From positions 104,678-168,677 of the forward strand of contig JACRJA010000065.1 of the NCBI GenBank assembly GCA_016235745.1: 64,000 nucleotides of DNA. The letters are read 5' to 3'. The position numbers and the translations under genes are program-made. Positions 27,840 through 36,155 of this stretch are shown here, piece after piece. Position 1 is the first letter of the stretch; each line of letters starts with the position of its first letter. Source of the DNA: Rhodocyclales bacterium (GTDB lineage: Bacteria > Pseudomonadota > Gammaproteobacteria > Burkholderiales > Rhodocyclaceae). Under the pieces are notes generated by a model. It was not told the origin of the DNA. It searched no databases and saw only the letters and a list, made by a program, of their open reading frames with translations.

Positions 27840-30140
27840 TCATTCCGCCTTGAGTTTGTTGCGCAGTTCGAGCGCGTCGACCACCGACACGGCCGTCATG
27901 TTGACCAGGCGCCGCACCGTCGAAGAGGGCGTGAGGATCTGAACCGGCATGGCTGCGCCCAGCAGGATGGGGCCGACGGTGACTCCGTCGCCGTTGGCTA
28001 CTTTCATCAGGTTGAAGGCGATGTTGGCCGCGTCCAGATTGGGCATCACCAGCAGGTTCGCTTCGCCTTCGAGCGTGCTCGCTGGGATCAGGCGCTGGCG
28101 GATGCTCGGATCGAGCGCCGAGTCGCCGTGCATCTCGCCGTCCATGTTGAGCTGCGGGCACAGAGCGCGCAGGATGTCGCGCGCCTGGCGCATCTTGCGC
28201 GCCGAAGGGGTGTCGGCCGAGCCGAAGTTGGAGTGCGACAGCAGCGCCACGGCGGGTTCATAGCCGAAGCGGGTGAGCTCGACGGCGGCCATGCGGGCGA
28301 TCTCGGCCACGTCTTCGGCGCAGGGGTCGTAGCTGACGTAGGTGTCGGTGATGGCGACGGTGCGCTTGGGCAGCATGAGGATGTTCATTGCCGCGAAGAG
28401 GCGCGCGTCCGGCGCCAGGCCGATGACGTCGCGCACGTGCTGCAGGTGGGCGTGGTAGGTGCCGAAGGTGCCGCACACGAGCGCATCGGCGTAGCCGTTT
28501 TTGAGCAGCATGCAGCCGATGAGGGTGGTGTCGCTCATCATGCGCACCTTGGCGATCTCGGGCGTCACCCCTTTGCGGCACATGAGTTCGAGGTATTGCT
28601 GCCACAATTCCTTGTAGCGCGGGTCGGATTCGGGATTGACGACGTCGAAGTCGCGCTCGGGCATGAGGTTGAGCCCCAGGCGCTTGATGCGCATCTCGAT
28701 CACCGCCGGGCGGCCAATGAGGATGGGTCGGGCGAGCTTCTCGTCGATCACGGCGCGCGCGGCGTGCAGCACGCGTTCGTCCTCGCCTTCGGCGTAGAGC
28801 ACGCGTTTGTGCTCGGCCGGGATGCTTTTGGCCACCGAGAACATCGTCTTCATCACCACGCCGGAGTGGTAGACGAAGTTCTGGAGCGTGGCGCGATAGG
28901 CGTCGAAATCCTCGATCGGCCGGGTGGCCACGCCCGAGTCCATCGCGGCTTTGGCCACCGCCGGAGCGACGCGCACGATGAGGCGCGGGTCGAAGGGTTT
29001 GGGGATGAGGTAGTCTGGCCCGAAGGTGAGGGAAGCTTCCCCTTGGACGCCCGCGAGTATGTCGCTTTGCTCGGCACGCGCGAGATCGGCGATGGCGTGC
29101 ACGCAGGCGAGTTTCATCTCTTCGGTGATGGTAGTGGCGCCCACGTCGAGGGCGCCGCGGAAGATGAAGGGGAAGCACAGGACGTTATTGACCTGGTTGG
29201 GATAGTCGGAGCGCCCCGTGGCGATGATCGCATCCGGCCGCGCCGCTTTGGCTACTTCCGGCATGATCTCGGGGATGGGGTTGGCGAGCGCGAAGATGAG
29301 CGGGTCGCGCGCCATCTTGGCCACCATTTCGGGCTTGAGCACGCCGGCCGAGGAGAGCCCGAGGAAGACGTCGGCCCCGTCGATCACCTCGGCGAGCGTG
29401 CGCGCGTCGGTGACCTGGGCGTAGCGCGCCTTGTTCGGCTCCATGTCCGGCTCGCGCCCGACGCGGATCACGCCGCGCGAGTCGCACACGTAGACGTTTT
29501 CGCGCTTCAGGCCCAAGCGTACCATCAGGTCGAGACAGGCGATCGCGGCGGCTCCGGCGCCCGAGCACACGAGCTTGACTTCGTCGATCTTCTTGCCCAC
29601 GACCATGAGGCCATTGATGAGCGCCGCCGAGGAGATGATGGCAGTACCGTGCTGGTCGTCGTGGAAGACCGGGATCTTCATGCGCTCGCGCAGCTTCTTC
29701 TCGATGTAGAAGCACTCGGGCGCCTTGATGTCTTCGAGGTTGACGCCGCCGAGCGTAGGCTCCATGGCGGCGATGATGTCGATGATGCGGTCGGGGTCTT
29801 TCTCGTCGAGCTCGATGTCGAAGACGTCGATGCCGGCGAATTTCTTGAAGAGGCAGCCTTTGCCCTCCATCACCGGCTTGGCGGCGAGTGGCCCGATGTT
29901 GCCCAGCCCCAGAACCGCCGTGCCGTTGGTGATGACGGCCACCAGGTTGCCGCGTGCGGTGTATTCCCGCGCGGTGAGGGGATCGCGCACGATCTCTTCG
30001 CAGGCGGCCGCGACGCCGGGGGAGTAAGCAAGCGACAGATCGCGCTGGTTGCTCAGGCTCTTGGTGGGCACCACCGAGATCTTGCCGGGGGTAGGGTGGC
30101 GGTGGTAGTAGAGCGCGGCGTCGCGGAAGGTCTTGTCCAT
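27840..30140 (-). CDS. maeB: NADP-dependent malic enzyme with phosphotransacetylase-like domain
   Basis: Oxidative decarboxylation of malate to pyruvate with formation of NADPH. The 766-residue protein fuses a malic-enzyme domain (about 1-430) to a C-terminal phosphate-acetyltransferase-like domain (about 440-766), as in E. coli MaeB, where the second domain is regulatory rather than catalytic. [12 protein letters not shown] and [16 protein letters not shown] mark the substrate and nucleotide regions of the first domain; the latter segment precedes a further Rossmann stretch, [13 protein letters not shown]. The start at 30140 follows a GGAG sequence; a possible -10, TATACT, lies at 30222-30227. 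Confidence 0.96.
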   Translation of the reverse strand: MDKTFRDAALYYHRHPTPGKISVVPTKSLSNQRDLSLAYSPGVAAACEEIVRDPLTAREYTARGNLVAVITNGTAVLGLGNIGPLAAKPVMEGKGCLFKKFAGIDVFDIELDEKDPDRIIDIIAAMEPTLGGVNLEDIKAPECFYIEKKLRERMKIPVFHDDQHGTAIISSAALINGLMVVGKKIDEVKLVCSGAGAAAIACLDLMVRLGLKRENVYVCDSRGVIRVGREPDMEPNKARYAQVTDARTLAEVIDGADVFLGLSSAGVLKPEMVAKMARDPLIFALANPIPEIMPEVAKAARPDAIIATGRSDYPNQVNNVLCFPFIFRGALDVGATTITEEMKLACVHAIADLARAEQSDILAGVQGEASLTFGPDYLIPKPFDPRLIVRVAPAVAKAAMDSGVATRPIEDFDAYRATLQNFVYHSGVVMKTMFSVAKSIPAEHKRVLYAEGEDERVLHAARAVIDEKLARPILIGRPAVIEMRIKRLGLNLMPERDFDVVNPESDPRYKELWQQYLELMCRKGVTPEIAKVRMMSDTTLIGCMLLKNGYADALVCGTFGTYHAHLQHVRDVIGLAPDARLFAAMNILMLPKRTVAITDTYVSYDPCAEDVAEIARMAAVELTRFGYEPAVALLSHSNFGSADTPSARKMRQARDILRALCPQLNMDGEMHGDSALDPSIRQRLIPASTLEGEANLLVMPNLDAANIAFNLMKVANGDGVTVGPILLGAAMPVQILTPSSTVRRLVNMTAVSVVDALELRNKLKAE

Positions 30141-30241
30141 CGAAAGCTCTCCAGAACGGTTGGGTGCGTGCGCCCGCTCTCGGTCGCACGTCGGAAAAGG
30201 GGTCTTCTGTGCCAGGGGAAAAGTATACCGCGGGGTGGGCC

Positions 30242-31774
30242 TCAGGTGTCGGCGACGAAGACGCGGTTCTTGCCGGCGCGCTTGGCGCGGTACATCGCCT
30301 GGTCGGCGCGATCGAAGGCGCTCTCCCACGTGTCTTCAGGACGTACGTCGGTGACGCCGGCGCTGAAGGTGACCACGCGATGGCGATCGTCCTGGAAGAA
30401 GATCTCGCGCGTGAGGATGCGCTGCAGCCGGCGCAGGATCTCGGCTGAGGACTCGGCGGTCGTGCCGGGCAAGAGGACGACGAATTCTTCCCCGCCGTAG
30501 CGACCGATGACGTCTCGTTCGCGCAAGTGCTTGCGGGCGATCCTGGCGAGGAATTTGAGGGAATCGTCGCCGGCTTGGTGGCCGAAGAGGTCGTTGATGC
30601 GCTTGAAGTCGTCGAGATCGATCACGCCCAGCGTGAGCGAAGCAATACGCCCCTGACGCAGCGCCTCGATCGCCCGGGAAAAGGCGGCTTCCAGGCCGTT
30701 CCGGTTGTAAAGGCCGGTGAGGGAGTCGCGCACGAGGCGCTCGTTGAGTGCCTGCAGCTGCGCTTCCAGTTCGCGCACCTTGGCATCGGCGCCCTCGGCT
30801 TCGCGGCGGGTGTGTTCGAGCGCTTCGCGCGCCTGGCGGGTAGTCTCGCTCATGTGGCGCGTCGCCTGCAGCAGGGTGCGGAGCTCGCCCGCGACGGAGG
30901 CGAGATCGCTGGCCTGTTCGATGGCCTGGGCCGCCTGCTGCAGTTGGGACTGGTACTGCTCGGTCTCCCGGTTCATCTGACCCAGGTGCGAGAGGAAATC
31001 GGCCAGCAGGCGCTTGAGTTCGGCTTCGGCTTCACGCTTGCGCTCGAGGGTGCGCTGCAGAGGGTCGAGCAGGGCATCGAGGCGTTCTTGCAGCATGCGC
31101 ACCAGCGGCGGCGTGAGTGTCGCCGAGGATTGCTGGAGCTCGCTGCGCACCCGGGTGAGTTCGGCGCGGATACCGTCGTTGTCACCGCCGACGAGCTCGA
31201 GCGCTTGCAGGGTATGGGCGAGCAGCTCGAGTAGCGCGCCCGTGAGAGCGGCAGTGTCGATCGCTGCGGCAGCAGCGGCCGGGGCAGGGGGCGTTTCTCC
31301 GGGCGGCTGGCGCAGCCCGGAGATGAAACGCTCGAGCCGCCGCGGGAGCCAAGGACTCTGTCCCCCTTCGAGGATCGTCTCCAGGGCGTGAAGCTTGCGC
31401 TCCGGCGTCCAGCCGGGGGCGGCGTGCTCCCAAGCATCGATCAAGCGGCGGATCAGGGTGGCCCATGAGCCCTCCGTTTCGCTTGCTGGAGGCAGGGCGA
31501 GCAGGGCTTCTTCGACGTCGGCCAGAGCCTGGGCCATCTCCTTGCGCTTGAGGTGTTCCCGTGCCTGGGCGAGCGCCTCGCAGGCCCGCGCACCCGAGCG
31601 CGGAAATTTGACTACGATCTGCTCGATCAAGTGCACGAGCCACGACGGCAGCGGCTCTGGTTCCCCGGCGAGTTCGCAATAGATGCGGGTGTAGTTCTCG
31701 GGGGTGGGCGGCTGCTGCAGCTGCGCCAGGCGCCGGAGGGTTTCTTTGGCGAGATCGACGGGGGAGGAAGGCAT
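30242..31774 (-). CDS. Diguanylate cyclase (GGDEF) with long coiled-coil N-terminus
   Basis: Synthesises cyclic di-GMP from two GTP. The 510-residue protein has a C-terminal GGDEF domain (about 345-510) with an intact active site GGEEF. An inhibitory I-site RERD lies five residues before it, so product feedback is expected. The N-terminus contains the PPTPENYTRIYCELAG segment seen at the start of several soluble diguanylate cyclases. A long, Gln/Glu/Ala-rich coiled coil (about 205-345) follows and should drive dimerisation. There is no transmembrane segment or recognised sensory domain. It has its own transcription unit or follows maeB's opposite end; the 101-bp gap to maeB contains no clear terminator. 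Confidence 0.92.
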   Translation of the reverse strand: MPSSPVDLAKETLRRLAQLQQPPTPENYTRIYCELAGEPEPLPSWLVHLIEQIVVKFPRSGARACEALAQAREHLKRKEMAQALADVEEALLALPPASETEGSWATLIRRLIDAWEHAAPGWTPERKLHALETILEGGQSPWLPRRLERFISGLRQPPGETPPAPAAAAAAIDTAALTGALLELLAHTLQALELVGGDNDGIRAELTRVRSELQQSSATLTPPLVRMLQERLDALLDPLQRTLERKREAEAELKRLLADFLSHLGQMNRETEQYQSQLQQAAQAIEQASDLASVAGELRTLLQATRHMSETTRQAREALEHTRREAEGADAKVRELEAQLQALNERLVRDSLTGLYNRNGLEAAFSRAIEALRQGRIASLTLGVIDLDDFKRINDLFGHQAGDDSLKFLARIARKHLRERDVIGRYGGEEFVVLLPGTTAESSAEILRRLQRILTREIFFQDDRHRVVTFSAGVTDVRPEDTWESAFDRADQAMYRAKRAGKNRVFVADT

Positions 31775-31813
31775 CGTTCGTGAGAGGCAAGCGCCGGCAG
31801 GGATATCAGTGTA

Positions 31814-32722
31814 TCACTGCGGCCGCTCGGCCGCGCTGGCGGCATCGGCGAGCAAGAGTTCGACGAGATCCCGGCCGAAAGCGGGCAACAAGTCGAGGCT
31901 GCGCACGCAAATCTGCAGATCGCGTCTGGCCCAATCGTCGTTGAGGCGTATCAGGCGAATGTTCATCGTCTTGGCATGACGCCGGGCGGCGGATTCCGGC
32001 AGGATGCCGATGCCGACGTCGGCTTCGATCATGCGGCAGACGGTGGTGAAGTTGCTCACCTGGATGCGGATTTTCAGGCGCCGGTTCAGGCGAGCCGCGG
32101 CTTCGGCGAGAAAACCGTGGATCGCGCTCGTCTCGGTCAGGCCGACGAAGCCGTATTCGAGTGTGTCGGCGAAATCCGCCGTCGGGCTCGTGGCCAGCGC
32201 GTGGGTGGGCGCCACGGCAAGCACCAGCCGATCGTGCCGATAGGGCAGGACTTCCAGCCCTTCGGTGCGCACGTTGCCGGCGACTATGCCGATGTCGGCC
32301 ACCCCTTCGGTGACGGCGCGCACGATCTCCTGGCTGAGACGCTCGCGTAGCTCGACGTTGACGTTGGGGTGCTGTGTCAGATAGGTGCGCAATACCTCGG
32401 GCAGAAACTCGGTGGAGGTGGTATTGGCGAACAGGCGCACTTGCCCTTTGACGCCGTTGGCGTATTCGAGGAGGTCGCCGCACAGGTTTTCGAGCTGGCC
32501 GAGCACCTGACGGGCATGGTGCAGAAACACTTGGCCGGCCGGCGTGAGGCAAACGCCGCGGTTGGTGCGCGTAAACAGCTTCAGGCCGAGGTCTTCCTCG
32601 AGATTCTTGATGCGCATGCTCGCGGCCGGCAGCGAGAGATGCGCCCTCTCGGCGCCGCCGGTGAGGCTGTTCGCTTCGGCGATATGCACGAGCAGCCGAA
32701 AATCCGCGAGATCGAAATGCAT
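31814..32722 (-). CDS. LysR-family regulator of the itaconate operon (ItcR-like)
   Basis: A 302-residue LysR-type regulator. The N-terminal winged helix-turn-helix (residues 1-60) has the family pattern ADFRLLVHIAEANSLTGGAE; the C-terminal part is the periplasmic-binding-like effector domain. It is transcribed divergently from the ich operon with 168 bp between the starts. In Pseudomonas aeruginosa the homologous position (PA0877, next to PA0878-0883) encodes an itaconate-responsive activator, so the same role is inferred here from context. The start at 32722 aligns with LysR proteins; longer extension into the promoter region is unlikely. Confidence 0.85.
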   Translation of the reverse strand: MHFDLADFRLLVHIAEANSLTGGAERAHLSLPAASMRIKNLEEDLGLKLFTRTNRGVCLTPAGQVFLHHARQVLGQLENLCGDLLEYANGVKGQVRLFANTTSTEFLPEVLRTYLTQHPNVNVELRERLSQEIVRAVTEGVADIGIVAGNVRTEGLEVLPYRHDRLVLAVAPTHALATSPTADFADTLEYGFVGLTETSAIHGFLAEAAARLNRRLKIRIQVSNFTTVCRMIEADVGIGILPESAARRHAKTMNIRLIRLNDDWARRDLQICVRSLDLLPAFGRDLVELLLADAASAAERPQ

Positions 32723-32764
32723 GCTGTGTATTTTCTCTTTCTGGGGTGATCGGGCGGGAAGAAC

Positions 32765-32794
32765 ATTGTAACGCAAGGTCGCTGCCAAGGTTAA
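32765..32794 (-). promoter_or_regulatory. Candidate promoter of the LysR gene
   Basis: On the minus strand TTAACC (32794-32789, four of six -35 consensus) and TACAAT (32770-32765, five of six -10 consensus) are 18 bp apart, with transcription expected to begin about 35 nt before the regulator's ATG. No equally good promoter faces ich, as expected for an activator-dependent operon. Confidence 0.45.
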
Positions 32795-32813
32795 ACCAGG
32801 GCGAAAGGGGGGT

Positions 32814-32827
32814 TTCGCAGATACGAA
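32814..32827. promoter_or_regulatory. Candidate LysR operator, TTCG-N6-CGAA
   Basis: An interrupted palindrome TTCG(CAGATA)CGAA in the divergent lysR/ich intergenic space. It satisfies the T-N11-A rule of LysR binding sites in two registers (32814/32826 and 32815/32827). It lies between the regulator promoter and ich, about 64 bp before the ich ATG. Binding is inferred, not shown. Confidence 0.5.
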
Positions 32828-32890
32828 TTGTCTCCGGCGCCATGCTGGGGCAAACTGATGCGACCTGGTTTCGCAACGAGACATGCCATC

Positions 32891-33748
32891 ATGGACGTGA
32901 ATTTCGATGAGCTGCGGCGATGGATCGGCCGCAGCCAGACGCAAGAAGACACGGTGACGCCGGTGCCGACGGCGGCGCTGGCAGCCACGCTCGATCGGGA
33001 TGATCCCTTGCCGTCCGATGGGGACGAATTGCCGCCGCTGTGGCACTGGATCTATTTCCTGCCGCTGGCGCGGCACTCCGAACTCGGTCCCGATGGGCAT
33101 CCGCGGCGCGGCGGTTTTCTGCCGCCGGTGCCTTTGCCGCGGCGCATGTGGGCCGGCGGGCGCTTCGAATTCTTCCACCCGCTGCGCGTGGGGGAGAAGA
33201 TCCGGCGTAGCTCGTGCATCGCCGACGTGAGCCTCAAGGAGGGGCGCAGCGGCACCCTGGTGTTCGTGCGCGTGCGGCACGAAGTGAGCAACGACGCGGG
33301 GGTGGCGCTGGCGGAGGAACAGGACATCGTCTATCGCGAGGCGCCGCGTCCGGGCGAGCCCGCGCCCGCGCCCAAGGCCGCGCCGGAAGATGCCCTCTGG
33401 CGCCGGGAGGTCGTGCCCGATCCGGTGCTGCTTTTCCGCTATTCCGCGCTCACGTTCAACGGGCATCGCATCCATTACGATCACCCGTACACCACCCAGG
33501 TCGAGGGCTATCCCGGGCTGGTGGTGCACGGACCGCTCACGGCCACGCTCCTCGTCGATCTGCTGCGCCGCAATCTGCCCGGGGTGAGGATCGAGCGTTT
33601 CTCCTTCCGCGCGGTGCGCCCGCTCTTCGCGCCGCTGCCCTTTACCTTGTGCGGCAAGCCGGAAGCCGACGGCAAGACGGTCTCGCTCTGGACGCGGGAT
33701 GCCGAGGGCTGGGTGACGATGGAAGCCCGCGCGCTCATTGCGCGATAG
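32891..33748 (+). CDS. ich: Itaconyl-CoA hydratase (MaoC-like)
   Basis: Expected to add water to itaconyl-CoA giving (S)-citramalyl-CoA. The 285-residue protein is of the double hot-dog MaoC/HTD2 type: an N-terminal hot-dog with WIYFLPLARHSELGPDGHP, and a C-terminal one bearing the hydratase segment NGHRIHYDHPY (His195, Asp197 region) followed by GLVVHGP. Mesaconyl-C4-CoA hydratases look alike, so the substrate is assigned from the operon (ict, ccl, LysR). The ATG at 32891 was chosen over an upstream in-frame ATG (32828), which would overlap the probable operator. Confidence 0.8.
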   Translation: MDVNFDELRRWIGRSQTQEDTVTPVPTAALAATLDRDDPLPSDGDELPPLWHWIYFLPLARHSELGPDGHPRRGGFLPPVPLPRRMWAGGRFEFFHPLRVGEKIRRSSCIADVSLKEGRSGTLVFVRVRHEVSNDAGVALAEEQDIVYREAPRPGEPAPAPKAAPEDALWRREVVPDPVLLFRYSALTFNGHRIHYDHPYTTQVEGYPGLVVHGPLTATLLVDLLRRNLPGVRIERFSFRAVRPLFAPLPFTLCGKPEADGKTVSLWTRDAEGWVTMEARALIAR

Positions 33749-33780
33749 CATGAACCGATCAAAACGAGGATACGGCAACG

Positions 33781-34950
33781 ATGAACGAACTCGATCGACC
33801 CGACGATCCCTACCGCGACATTCGCGACGGCGTGCGCGCCGTATGCGCCCAGTTTGCGCCTGAATACTTCCGCGCCCACGACGAAGCGCGCACCTATCCG
33901 GAGGAATTCGTCGAGGCGCTCACCCGCGCCGGCTGGCTCGCCGCCCTGATCCCGCAGGAATATGGAGGCGCCGGCTTGGGGCTTACCGAGGCCTCGGTGA
34001 TCATGGAGGAGATCAACCGCTGCGGCGGCAACGCCGGGCATTGCCACGGGCAGATGTACAACATGGGCACCTTGGTGCGCCACGGCTCGGAGGAGCAGAA
34101 GCGGCGTTATCTGCCCAAGATCGCTTCCGGCGAGCTGCGCCTGCAGTCGATGGCGGTGACCGAGCCCACCACCGGCACCGATACCACCAAGCTCAAGACC
34201 ACGGCGGTGAAGAAGGGCGATCGCTACGTGGTCAACGGCCAGAAAGTGTGGATTTCGCGCGTGCAGCATTCCGACCTGATGATCCTGCTCGCGCGCACCA
34301 CGCCGCTTGCCGAAGTGAAGAAGAAGTCCGAGGGCATGTCGATCTTCCTCGTCGATCTGCACCAGGCGATCGGGCATGGCCTCTCGGTGCGGCCGATCCG
34401 CAACATGGTCAATCACGAGACGAACGAGCTCTTCTTCGACAACCTGGAAATCCCGGCCGAGAACCTCATCGGCGAAGAAGGCAAGGGCTTCAAATACATC
34501 CTCGACGGCTTGAACGCCGAGCGCACCTTGATCGCGGCCGAGTGCATCGGCGACGGCTACTGGTTCATCGACAAGGCGCGGCGCTATGCGGCCGAGCGCA
34601 TCGTCTTCGACCGGCCTATCGGCAAGAACCAGGGGGTACAGTTTCCCATCGCCGAAGCCTACATCGAGATCGAGGCGGCGAATCTCATGCGTTTTCGCGC
34701 CTGCGCATTGTTCGACGCGCACCAGCCCTGCGGCGCCGAAGCCAACATGGCCAAGTATCTCGCGGCCAAGGCCTCGTGGGAGGCGGCCAACGTCTGTCTG
34801 CAGACGCACGGCGGCTTCGGTTTTGCCGCCGAGTACGACGTCGAGCGCAAGTTCCGCGAGACGCGCCTCTATCAGGTGGCCCCGATCTCGACCAACCTGA
34901 TCCTCTCCTACGTGGCCGAGCACATCCTCGGGCTGCCGCGTTCGTTCTGA
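33781..34950 (+). CDS. Acyl-CoA dehydrogenase family protein lacking the usual catalytic Glu
   Basis: A 389-residue, full-length flavoprotein fold: N-terminal helical domain, a middle beta domain with SMAVTEPTTGTDTTKLKT, and a C-terminal helical domain. In medium-chain dehydrogenases the base is the Glu of YEGT near the C-terminus; here the aligned segment reads YQVAPIST, putting Pro368 at that place. A different base or a different reaction is therefore likely. A homologue sits at the same position in the P. aeruginosa itaconate cluster (PA0879), so the gene is a regular but unexplained member. GAGG precedes the start. ict follows 12 nt later. Confidence 0.85.
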   Translation: MNELDRPDDPYRDIRDGVRAVCAQFAPEYFRAHDEARTYPEEFVEALTRAGWLAALIPQEYGGAGLGLTEASVIMEEINRCGGNAGHCHGQMYNMGTLVRHGSEEQKRRYLPKIASGELRLQSMAVTEPTTGTDTTKLKTTAVKKGDRYVVNGQKVWISRVQHSDLMILLARTTPLAEVKKKSEGMSIFLVDLHQAIGHGLSVRPIRNMVNHETNELFFDNLEIPAENLIGEEGKGFKYILDGLNAERTLIAAECIGDGYWFIDKARRYAAERIVFDRPIGKNQGVQFPIAEAYIEIEAANLMRFRACALFDAHQPCGAEANMAKYLAAKASWEAANVCLQTHGGFGFAAEYDVERKFRETRLYQVAPISTNLILSYVAEHILGLPRSF

Positions 34951-34962
34951 AGGAGGCACGCG

Positions 34963-36141
34963 ATGCGGCCGCTCGAAGGAATCACCGTCGTCACGCTGGA
35001 ACACGCCATCGCCGCCCCTTTTTGCACGCGGCAACTCGCCGACCTGGGCGCGCGGGTCATCAAGATCGAACGCCCCGGGGTGGGCGACTTCGCCCGCGCT
35101 TACGACGAGCGCGTGCGCGGCATGTCCTCGCACTTCGTATGGACCAACCGCTCCAAGGAGAGCCTCACGCTCGATCTCAAGCACCCCGAGGCGCAACCGG
35201 TGCTCGAGAAATTGCTCGCGCACGCCGACGTGCTGGTGCAAAACCTCGCCCCCGGCGCGGCGGCGAGGTTGGGGCTGTCGTTTGCCGCACTGCACCCGCG
35301 CTACCCGCGGCTCATCGTGTGCGACATCTCCGGCTACGGCGCCGACGGCCCCTATCGCGACAAGAAAGCCTACGATCTACTCATCCAGAGCGAGTCGGGA
35401 TTTCTCTCGGTGACCGGCACGCCGGAGCAGCCGGCGAAGGCGGGCTGTTCGATCGCCGACATCTCCGCCGGCATGTACGCCTATAGTGCCATCCTCGCCG
35501 CCCTCTACGAGCGCGAGCGCACGGGCAAGGGCAAGGCGATCGAGATCTCCATGTTCGAGACCATGGTCGAGTGGATGGGCTTCCCGCTCTACTATACGTT
35601 CGAGGGCGCTTCGCCGCCGCCGCGCACCGGGGCGTTTCACGCCTCCATCTTCCCCTACGGCCCTTTCCGCGCCGGCGACGGGCGCACGGTGATGCTGGGC
35701 ATCCAGAACGAGCGGGAATGGGTCAAATTCTGCGAGCTCGTCCTCGAACGTCCGGAACTGGCGAGCGACGCGCGCTTTTCCTCCAACTCCAAGCGCAGCG
35801 CGGCGCGCGCCGAGCTCACGGCGATCATCGAGGAAACGTTTGCCGGGCTGAGCGCCGAGCAGGTGATCGCCAAGCTCGAAGCCGCGCAGATCGCCAACGC
35901 GCAGATGAACACCCTGCACGACGTCTGGCGCCATCCCCAGCTCGAAGCGCGTCGCCGCTGGGTGGAGATCGATTCTCCCGTCGGTGCGTTGCCGGCGCTC
36001 TTGCCGCCCATGGCGCGCACGCCGCAGGAAGTGCGCATGGATCCGGTGCCGGCGCTGGGGGAGCATACGGAGGCGCTATTGGGTGAATTGGGGTTCGAGG
36101 CGGCGGCGATTGCGCGGCTGCGCGAACAGGAAGTGATTTGA
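34963..36141 (+). CDS. ict: Itaconate CoA-transferase (CaiB/BaiF family)
   Basis: Class III CoA-transferase expected to move CoA from succinyl-CoA to itaconate. The 392-residue protein has the family start PLEGITVVTLEHAIAAPFCT, the RVIKIERP strand, and the SIADISAG segment with the likely catalytic Asp166. Position between an acyl-CoA dehydrogenase and MmgE/PrpD gene, with ich and ccl in the same operon, gives the substrate assignment. Related enzymes act on mesaconate, oxalate or carnitine, so the choice of acid rests on context. A GGAGG sequence precedes the ATG. Confidence 0.82.
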   Translation: MRPLEGITVVTLEHAIAAPFCTRQLADLGARVIKIERPGVGDFARAYDERVRGMSSHFVWTNRSKESLTLDLKHPEAQPVLEKLLAHADVLVQNLAPGAAARLGLSFAALHPRYPRLIVCDISGYGADGPYRDKKAYDLLIQSESGFLSVTGTPEQPAKAGCSIADISAGMYAYSAILAALYERERTGKGKAIEISMFETMVEWMGFPLYYTFEGASPPPRTGAFHASIFPYGPFRAGDGRTVMLGIQNEREWVKFCELVLERPELASDARFSSNSKRSAARAELTAIIEETFAGLSAEQVIAKLEAAQIANAQMNTLHDVWRHPQLEARRRWVEIDSPVGALPALLPPMARTPQEVRMDPVPALGEHTEALLGELGFEAAAIARLREQEVI

Positions 36142-36155
36142 CGCGGGGAAAGAAG

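Noticed and set aside
27822..30500. A very long open frame on the plus strand opposite maeB (about 890 codons)
   Set aside because: It is antisense to a well-supported malic enzyme and has the His/Arg/Asp-rich composition that arises opposite GC-rich coding DNA. No domain is recognisable.
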